Assembly (NCBI GenBank): GCA_030826005.1
Contig: JAPJOW010000145.1
Coordinates: forward strand, 1-10,837
Length of the DNA stretch: 10,837 nucleotides
Direction of reading: 5' to 3'
From: Aliterella sp. RAGGC_92
Lineage (GTDB): Bacteria > Cyanobacteriota > Cyanobacteriia > Cyanobacteriales > Chroococcidiopsidaceae
Shown here: in pieces, positions 6,936 through 10,837 of the stretch
How positions within the stretch are numbered: position 1 is the stretch's first letter
Layout: the number at the start of each line of letters is the position of its first letter
The notes under the pieces: generated by a model
Database searches by the model: none
What the model was told of the DNA's origin: nothing
Seen by the model: only the letters and a program-made list of their open reading frames with translations
Made by a program: the position numbers and the translations under genes

Positions 6936-6967
6936 TTGACTCTCTAGTTGAGTAGAGAGTTGATAAT
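6936..6967 (+). promoter_or_regulatory. MerR-type operator-promoter between csp and the DUF305 gene
   Basis: Plus strand: -35 TTGACT (6936-6941), a 20 bp spacer, -10 GATAAT (6962-6967). The dyad 6939-6960 has arms ACTCTCTA/TAGAGAGT around TTGA and is nearly the same as the copA site. In this orientation it drives the DUF305 gene, with a leader of about 130 nt. For the csp gene on the minus strand the dyad lies about 48 bp before the ATG, but no good -35/-10 pair is placed around it in that direction. Control of csp by this site is therefore possible but not shown. Confidence 0.88.
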
Positions 6968-7028
6968 GCAGTTAATCGCATTTTACTAACTACCCTAGAA
7001 GTTTACTAATGCGAAGTGCGATCGCCTT

Positions 7029-7056
7029 TAGCGCTACCCCTTGGGTAATCGCGCTA
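7029..7056. repeat. Hairpin in the DUF305 gene leader (SDR-like)
   Basis: TAGCGC-TACCC (7029-7039) pairs with GGGTA (7043-7047) and GCGCTA (7051-7056), with a 3-base loop and a 3-base bulge, directly after a HIP1 site (7018-7025). It lies about 60 nt into the predicted transcript. It could be a dispersed palindrome or an RNA structure of the leader. No known riboswitch fold is recognised. Confidence 0.6.
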
Positions 7057-7102
7057 TCTCGTCCTATCAATAACAGAATGATAGCTTTTTAAGGTAAAAA
7101 AT

Positions 7103-7744
7103 ATGCAGCTTATTAGTTTGAAGACCAAGTTTATAGCTTTAGCCATGATAGCGATCGCTACAGGTTGTACTAACACCGCTCAAAATCAAGCCACAAACGT
7201 TGCAAATCACGACCACAGCACAATGAATCACTCTACAGAGATGGATTTGGGCGCGGCGGATGCTAATTACGATTTGCGATTTATTGATGCAATGATGATG
7301 CACCACCAGGGAGCAGTAATTATGGCAAAAGATGCTTTACAAAAGTCTAAGCGTCCAGAAATAAAACAACTTGCTAACAATATTATTGCCGCCCAAAACA
7401 AAGAAATTAACCAAATGAAACAGTGGCGCACCGCTTGGTATCCCAAAGCCAGCCAGCAACCTGTCGCTTACGGTGGTGCAAATAAGTCTTTAGTCCCCAT
7501 GTCCGCTAAACAACACCAAAGTATGATGATGTCAGAAGATTTGGGTGCGGCGGATGATAAGTTTGATTTACGCTTTCTAAATGCGATGATTCCTCACCAT
7601 GAAGGTGCTTTAGTAATGGCTAAAGATGCGTTGAGTAAGTCTACTCGCCCCGAAGTTAAGCAGTTAAATCAAAGTATTTTGACTTCTCAGCAAGCAGAAA
7701 TTGACCAAATGCAGCAGTGGCGGAAAGCCTGGTACAACAAATAA
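7103..7744 (+). CDS. DUF305 lipoprotein with two repeated domains
   Basis: 213 residues. A lipoprotein signal (hydrophobic 10-20, lipobox ATGC, lipidated C22) is followed by a His/Met-rich linker (NHDHSTMNHSTEM). Two copies of the DUF305 unit come next: 48-113 (DLGAADANYDLRFIDAMMMH, H67-H68) and 146-211 (DLGAADDKFDLRFLNAMIPH, H165-H166). Each ends QWR(T/K)AWY, and the copies are 98 residues apart and alignable without gaps. DUF305 proteins are ferritin-like helical bundles often found in copper or metal-resistance clusters, and their biochemical role is not established. The protein would sit outside the plasma membrane. AAGGT lies about 10 bp before the ATG. A MerR-type promoter upstream ties it to copA. 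A link to copper is inferred from context and from the HH/Met pattern. Confidence 0.9.
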   Translation: MQLISLKTKFIALAMIAIATGCTNTAQNQATNVANHDHSTMNHSTEMDLGAADANYDLRFIDAMMMHHQGAVIMAKDALQKSKRPEIKQLANNIIAAQNKEINQMKQWRTAWYPKASQQPVAYGGANKSLVPMSAKQHQSMMMSEDLGAADDKFDLRFLNAMIPHHEGALVMAKDALSKSTRPEVKQLNQSILTSQQAEIDQMQQWRKAWYNK

Positions 7745-7807
7745 CGCGATCGCTCTATAAAAGCTAAACTCAAAGCAAACTACTAGGTTTTAGGGGAAGC
7801 TTTAGGC

Positions 7808-8407
7808 ATGACTACTCAAATTGCTGCCCAAGAGCGGATAATTTACCCAGAGAGAGATGGGCAGCCAATGTCGGACAATACTAAACAGTTTCGTTGGATT
7901 GTTACTATTCAAGGCGGCTTAGATAGTTTATTTAAAGACAATCCAGAGGTTTTTGTCGCTGGTGATTTGTTGTGGTATCCAGTAGAAGGCGATAATAAAA
8001 CTCGGATTGCACCAGATGCGATGGTTGTTTTTGGCAGACCAAAAGGCGATTCGCCAGAGGCGAAGCTTTGCGATCGCGGATCTTATCTACAATGGCAAGA
8101 AGATAATATCCCTCCTCAAGTTGTCTTTGAGATTTTTTCTTTAAGTAGATTAGGGAAAACAATAGCAAAGCTAAGGTCTTACGAACGCTATGGTATTGAA
8201 GAATGCTATACCTACAATCCTGATAATGAAGATTTTTTAGCTTGGTTGCGCTCTGGGGAAGAATTAGAAGAAATCGAGCAATCCAACGGTTGGGTAAGTC
8301 CAAGGTTGGGAATAAGGTTTGAGCCTTCCGTTGAAGGATTGGAAATTTATCGCCCCGATGGTCAAAAGTTTGCTACTTATAAGATGCTGAAAACCTTTCG
8401 GCTTTAG
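7808..8407 (+). CDS. Uma2-family endonuclease, 5' part of a gene split by an IS
   Basis: The native part is residues 1-191 (to 8380). The last eight codons (KMLKTFRL and the stop) come from the IS end. Uma2/DUF820 proteins have a PD-(D/E)xK nuclease fold. Visible here are D70 (APDAMVVFG), E108 (VVFEIFS), K121 and the family block SYERYGIEECYTYNPDN. The usual substrate is unknown, and the family is hugely amplified in cyanobacteria. Residues 82-89 (SPEAKLCD) are an in-frame insertion in the usual GRPKGDRGSY segment, caused by a short palindrome. The C-terminal coiled region continues at 9732-9869, and joining the parts gives 236 residues. The catalytic core is retained, but the expected EILSPGN-like motif reads EIFSLSR, so activity is doubtful. 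Confidence 0.82.
   Translation: MTTQIAAQERIIYPERDGQPMSDNTKQFRWIVTIQGGLDSLFKDNPEVFVAGDLLWYPVEGDNKTRIAPDAMVVFGRPKGDSPEAKLCDRGSYLQWQEDNIPPQVVFEIFSLSRLGKTIAKLRSYERYGIEECYTYNPDNEDFLAWLRSGEELEEIEQSNGWVSPRLGIRFEPSVEGLEIYRPDGQKFATYKMLKTFRL
8051..8074. repeat. 24 bp in-frame palindromic insertion in uma2 (SDR-like)
   Basis: The insert begins TCGCC-AGA-GGCGA (hairpin, 8051-8063) and ends TTTGCGAT. GCGAT stands on both sides (8046-8050 and 8070-8074). Removing 24 bp rebuilds GGCGATCGCGG, a HIP1 site, and the standard GDRGSY coding sense. It shares GCGAAGCT with the 28 bp insert of the tnpB relic. The insertion keeps the frame and adds SPEAKLCD. Confidence 0.65.
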
Positions 8408-8436
8408 CCAAGGGATGAAAGCTGGTTGCAGGTTTT
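8390..8436 (+). repeat. Left-end hairpin of the IS element
   Basis: AAAACCT (8390-8396) pairs with AGGTTTT (8430-8436), and CGGCTTT (8399-8405) with AAAGCTG (8418-8424, one wobble), with a 12-base loop. This imperfect subterminal palindrome is the kind recognised by the Y1 transposase TnpA. Confidence 0.7.
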
Positions 8437-8501
8437 AACAAACGCCTTAAATATATCATAACTCTATAGTTAGTTTAAGCTAACTGTGTTAGCATAAGAA
8501 C

Positions 8502-9692
8502 ATGATAATACTTGAGTTAAAAGTTAAAGCTAAACCGTTTCAGTACAACGCTATTGATGAGGCAATTCGTACCGTTCAATTCATTCGGAACAAGTGTTTA
8601 AGGTTCTGGATGGATAATCAAAAGGTGTCGAAATACGACCTCAACAAATATAGTGCTGTACTTGCATCGGAATTTAGCTTTGCTGATAAACTCAACTCAA
8701 TGGCGCGTCAGTCCAGCGCCGAACGCGCTTGGAGTGCGATTAGTCGATTCTACGAAAACTGCAAGAAAAAGGTAGCAGGATTAAAAGGATATCCAACTTT
8801 TCAAAAAAATAATCGTTCTGTTGAATACAAAACCACTGGCTGGAAACTTGCGCCAAATCGTAAATCAATTACCATAACCGATAAGAACGGGATTGGTAGA
8901 TTGCGTTTGATGGGAACAAGAGATTTAAACTTTTACCAGTCAGAACAAATCAAACGAGTGCGTTTAGTTAAAAGAGCAGATGGTTACTACTGCCAGTTTG
9001 CTGTTGCAGTGGATAGGAATATAGACTTAACTCCAACTCATCAAACGATTGGCTTAGATGTAGGTCTTGAGAGCTTTTATACTGATTCACTCGGTAAAAA
9101 GGTAGAGAATCCCAGATTTTATCGTACAGGAGAAAGAAAGTTAAAACGCCACCATAGACTTGTCTCGCGCAAGGTCTCTGGTTCACGCAAACGAAATAAA
9201 GCTAGAGCCGTTTTAGGAAAAGTTCACCTCAAAATAAGTAGACAACGCAAAGACCATGCTGTGAAGTTAGCAAGGTGCGTAATCACATCTAACGATGTAG
9301 TCGTCTATGAAGACTTGAGAATTAAGAACTTGGTCAAAAATCACTGCCTAGCAAAGTCAATTAATGACGCTGGATGGTATCAGTTTAGAGTTTGGCTAGA
9401 GTATTTTGGCAAAGTGTTTAAGCGGATTACGATTGCTGTCAATCCTGCGTACACTTCGCAAGAATGCTCTCAATGCGGCACTGTAGTTGAGAAATCTCTA
9501 TCTACTCGTACTCATGTTTGTCAATGTGGATGCAGGCTGGATAGAGATGAAAATGCTGCGCTAAACATATTAAAGCAAGGATTAGGTACTGTAGGGCATA
9601 CAGGAACTTTGGGACATGATTCCATAAACGCTTCTGGAGAAATGACCTCTACTCTAGCTGGAGAAATCCTGTTAGAGCAAGTTGTCTCGTAG
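8502..9692 (+). CDS. tnpB: TnpB, RNA-guided endonuclease of IS200/IS605, intact
   Basis: 396 residues, full length. The RuvC-I Asp is D186 in TIGLDVGLESF, the RuvC-II Glu is E270 in VVVYEDLRIKNL, and the RuvC-III Asp is probably D349 in RLDRDENAALNIL. The zinc finger uses C322/C325 (ECSQCG) and C340/C342 or C344 (HVCQCGC). The N-terminal WED/REC part starts with the typical KPFQYNAIDEAI. TnpB is the ancestor-type relative of Cas12: with a guide RNA made from the right end of the element it cuts targets next to a motif matching the insertion site. This keeps the element in place after excision. All catalytic residues are present, so it looks active. The ATG is 65 bp after the left-end hairpin, and no clear ribosome site precedes it. 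The coding sequence stops 11 bp before the right-end hairpin. Confidence 0.93.
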   Translation: MIILELKVKAKPFQYNAIDEAIRTVQFIRNKCLRFWMDNQKVSKYDLNKYSAVLASEFSFADKLNSMARQSSAERAWSAISRFYENCKKKVAGLKGYPTFQKNNRSVEYKTTGWKLAPNRKSITITDKNGIGRLRLMGTRDLNFYQSEQIKRVRLVKRADGYYCQFAVAVDRNIDLTPTHQTIGLDVGLESFYTDSLGKKVENPRFYRTGERKLKRHHRLVSRKVSGSRKRNKARAVLGKVHLKISRQRKDHAVKLARCVITSNDVVVYEDLRIKNLVKNHCLAKSINDAGWYQFRVWLEYFGKVFKRITIAVNPAYTSQECSQCGTVVEKSLSTRTHVCQCGCRLDRDENAALNILKQGLGTVGHTGTLGHDSINASGEMTSTLAGEILLEQVVS

Positions 9693-9702
9693 AAAGAAGA
9701 AT

Positions 9703-9731
9703 CCTCGTCAGTTCACTGCGGGGAGTGTCAA
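9703..9731 (+). ncRNA. Right end of the IS: hairpin and presumed 3' scaffold of the TnpB guide RNA
   Basis: CCTCG (9703-9707) pairs with CGGGG (9719-9723), and CAGT (9709-9712) with ACTG (9715-9718), with a bulged T. AGTGTCAA then closes the element. In characterised systems the omegaRNA covers the tnpB 3' region plus this hairpin, with the guide copied from the flank, here uma2 from 9732. The 5' end of the RNA is not determinable. The RNA assignment is an inference from the family. Confidence 0.55.
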
Positions 9732-9869
9732 GTAGAACTAGATGAGCAAAGAGAAAATGCGATCGCCCGCGCAAATGCTGAAGCTCAAAGAGCAAATGCT
9801 GAAGCCCAACGCGCCGACCGTTTAGCGGCAAAATTGCTAGAGTTAGGGATTGATCTAGATACGCTTTGA
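9732..9869 (+). pseudogene. 3' part of the split uma2 gene
   Basis: 45 codons in the frame left at 8380, reading VELDEQRENAIAR, then ANAEAQR twice (21 bp tandem repeat 9771-9791 and 9792-9812), then ADRLAAKLLELGIDLDTL and TGA (9867-9869). This charged, heptad-like tail ending in LGIDLDTL is the usual C-terminus of cyanobacterial Uma2 proteins. It has no start of its own and is cut off from the catalytic part by the IS. Confidence 0.85.
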
Positions 9870-9882
9870 GGAATTTATAAAA

Positions 9883-10665
9883 GTGAAACGATACTTTGAT
9901 GTATTGCGGCTACTTTGGGGTGCGGCGGTTTCGGCTGAGTTAGAATACCGCTTAAACTTTGTTCTCGCAACCATTACTAGCTTAGGTAATCTAGCTGGTA
10001 GCTTATTTGGTTTATTTTTGTTTTACCGCACTGGCTATACTTTTCAAGGTTGGTCTTGGGCAGAGGCTTTAGTTGTTTTGGGCATTTTTACCCTACTCCA
10101 AGGCTTTTCTAGCACTTTTTTAGCTCCCAATCTTAACAGTATTGTTAAACTCGTCCAGCAAGGTACTTTAGATTTTGTACTTTTAAAGCCCATTAGCAGC
10201 CAATTTTGGTTATCTGGTCATACTATTTCACCCTGGGGAATTCCCGATTTAGTTTTTGGGGGAGTGCTAATTTTTTATGCTGGAAATCAGCTAAATATCC
10301 AAATTAGCGATTATTTATTGAGTGCAATTCCTTTAATTTTTGGGCTTGCTAGTCTCTATAGTTTGTGGTTTATGCTGGGTGCTACTAGCATTTGGTTTGT
10401 GAAAATCTACAACGTTACCGAGGTACTTAGAGGATTATTAGAAGCGGGGCGATATCCAATGGTTGCTTATCCTACGGCTTACCGCTTTTTCTTTACTTTT
10501 GTAGTTCCCGTTGCCTTCTTAACTACCGTTCCCGCCGAGGCAATGCTCGGTCGCGGACAGTTAGGCTGGATGATAGGAGCGGGGGTTTTAGCGATCGCAC
10601 TCCTATTTATTTCTCGTGCTTTTTGGGGCTATGCTTTACGCTTTTATACCAGCGCTTCTAGCTGA
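9883..10665 (+). CDS. ABC-2-type transporter permease (COG3694-like)
   Basis: 260 residues, GTG start. GAGGA (9868-9872) overlaps the uma2 stop and lies 10 bp ahead, so the gene was probably co-transcribed with intact uma2, and the IS may now alter its expression. About six membrane segments are seen (roughly 26-47, 61-82, 119-135, 147-170, 200-218, 229-246). Family features are VQQGTLDFVLLKPISSQF (91-108), EAGRYPMVAYP (187-197) and VVPVAFLTTVPAEAMLG (207-223). Such permeases pair with a second membrane subunit and an ATPase to export unknown substrates. Neither partner is in the window. Confidence 0.87.
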   Translation: MKRYFDVLRLLWGAAVSAELEYRLNFVLATITSLGNLAGSLFGLFLFYRTGYTFQGWSWAEALVVLGIFTLLQGFSSTFLAPNLNSIVKLVQQGTLDFVLLKPISSQFWLSGHTISPWGIPDLVFGGVLIFYAGNQLNIQISDYLLSAIPLIFGLASLYSLWFMLGATSIWFVKIYNVTEVLRGLLEAGRYPMVAYPTAYRFFFTFVVPVAFLTTVPAEAMLGRGQLGWMIGAGVLAIALLFISRAFWGYALRFYTSASS

Positions 10666-10698
10666 TTTTTAATTAATACTTGCGATCCTATTTGTAGC

Positions 10699-10726
10699 CG
10701 CGCAAAGGACAATTGTCCTTTGCGCG
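10699..10726. repeat. Perfect 28 bp palindrome downstream of the permease gene
   Basis: CGCGCAAAGGACAA and its exact reverse complement stand back to back with no loop. It lies 34 bp after the permease stop, where a terminator is expected, but no T-tract follows on the plus strand (TATAGCCATT) or on the minus strand (GCTACAAATA). A dispersed palindrome or a weak bidirectional terminator are both possible. The remaining bases to 10837 are AT-rich with a run of seven T at 10808-10814, and no gene or clear promoter is seen there. Confidence 0.65.
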
Positions 10727-10837
10727 TATAGCCATTTACTTTTAACAAGCTTTTTGTCAGACCAATACATTCACATAATATGACATTACTATTAACAAAG
10801 TCAAGGGTTTTTTTAAAGAAAAAAGAAAGTTTTTGAG

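Larger units (their letters stand above)
8381..9731 (+). mobile_element. IS200/IS605-type element carrying only tnpB, inserted in uma2
   Basis: The element is about 1351 bp. The left boundary follows TTAT (8377-8380) inside uma2, and the right boundary ends GTGTCAA (9731). Cutting there joins uma2 codon 191 to GTAGAACTAGATGAG in frame. Ends: a left hairpin at 8390-8436, and a right hairpin at 9703-9723 followed by AGTGTCAA. There is no target duplication, as expected for single-strand transposition of this family. Without tnpA it depends on a transposase in trans (IS1341-like organisation). No HIP1 site occurs inside. The right boundary could shift by 3 bp and still keep the uma2 frame. Confidence 0.85.

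Noticed and set aside
7932..8303. A 123-codon minus-strand frame inside uma2
   Set aside because: The plus-strand frame carries clear Uma2 motifs, and the minus frame shows none.
8468..8485. Inverted repeat AGTTAG/CTAACT before tnpB, considered as a terminator or operator
   Set aside because: It is short and AT-rich with no T-tract and lies within the IS left region. It is more likely part of the element's end structure, and its function cannot be supported.
9771..9812. Two 21 bp tandem units considered as a start of a repeat array
   Set aside because: There are only two units, and they encode ANAEAQR twice inside the normal Uma2 coiled tail, so this is protein-level repetition.
9649..9831. 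A minus-strand open frame across the IS/uma2 junction
   Set aside because: It spans a recent insertion boundary and so is a chance product of the join.

Overview
The window reads as chromosomal DNA of a cyanobacterium. The cyanobacterial palindrome HIP1 (GCGATCGC) occurs 15 times in 10.8 kb. The genes include a beta-carboxysome shell protein (CcmP), an NDH-1 maturation factor (CRR6 family), a long pentapeptide-repeat protein and a Uma2-type nuclease, all typical of this phylum. The genus cannot be fixed from this alone.

Layout. (1) Positions 1-531: the 3' part of a decayed IS200/IS605-type element. Its tnpB is broken by two short palindromic insertions (47 and 28 bp), and removing both restores a standard TnpB C-terminus. 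(2) Positions 541-3345, minus strand: ccmP, a pentapeptide-repeat gene and a crr6-like gene, packed as an operon (5 bp gap, then a 4 bp start/stop overlap), followed after 74 bp by a metallo-beta-lactamase-fold hydrolase. (3) Positions 3484-7744: a metal-handling island. It holds a MerR-family regulator (+), a small membrane protein resembling the anchor of a cupredoxin protein (-), a Cu(I)-type P1B ATPase copA (-), a Cys-rich Csp/DUF326 copper-storage protein (-) and a DUF305 lipoprotein (+). (4) Positions 7808-9869: a uma2 gene split by a 1.35 kb tnpB-only IS200/IS605 element. Excising 8381-9731 restores the reading frame exactly. (5) Positions 9883-10665: an ABC-2-type permease starting with GTG, directly behind the old uma2 stop. 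(6) The last 170 bp hold a perfect 28 bp palindrome and no gene.

How the genes work together. The island covers three compartments: Csp could hold Cu(I) in the cytosol, CopA pumps it across the membrane, and the His/Met-rich DUF305 lipoprotein sits outside. Two nearly identical MerR-type operator-promoters (TTGACT, 20 bp spacer holding a near-perfect dyad, then GACAAT or GATAAT) lie upstream of copA and between csp and the DUF305 gene. The nearby MerR protein is the obvious candidate regulator. Its metal site is unusual: a Cys where the Cu(I) sensor CueR has Ser77, and a Trp where CueR has Cys112. The operator also resembles ZntR-type sites more than CueR-type ones.

The second theme is genome plasticity by very small elements. 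Three short palindromic insertions sit inside coding sequences (two in the tnpB relic, one in frame in uma2) and a similar hairpin lies in the DUF305 leader, next to two different tnpB-type elements.
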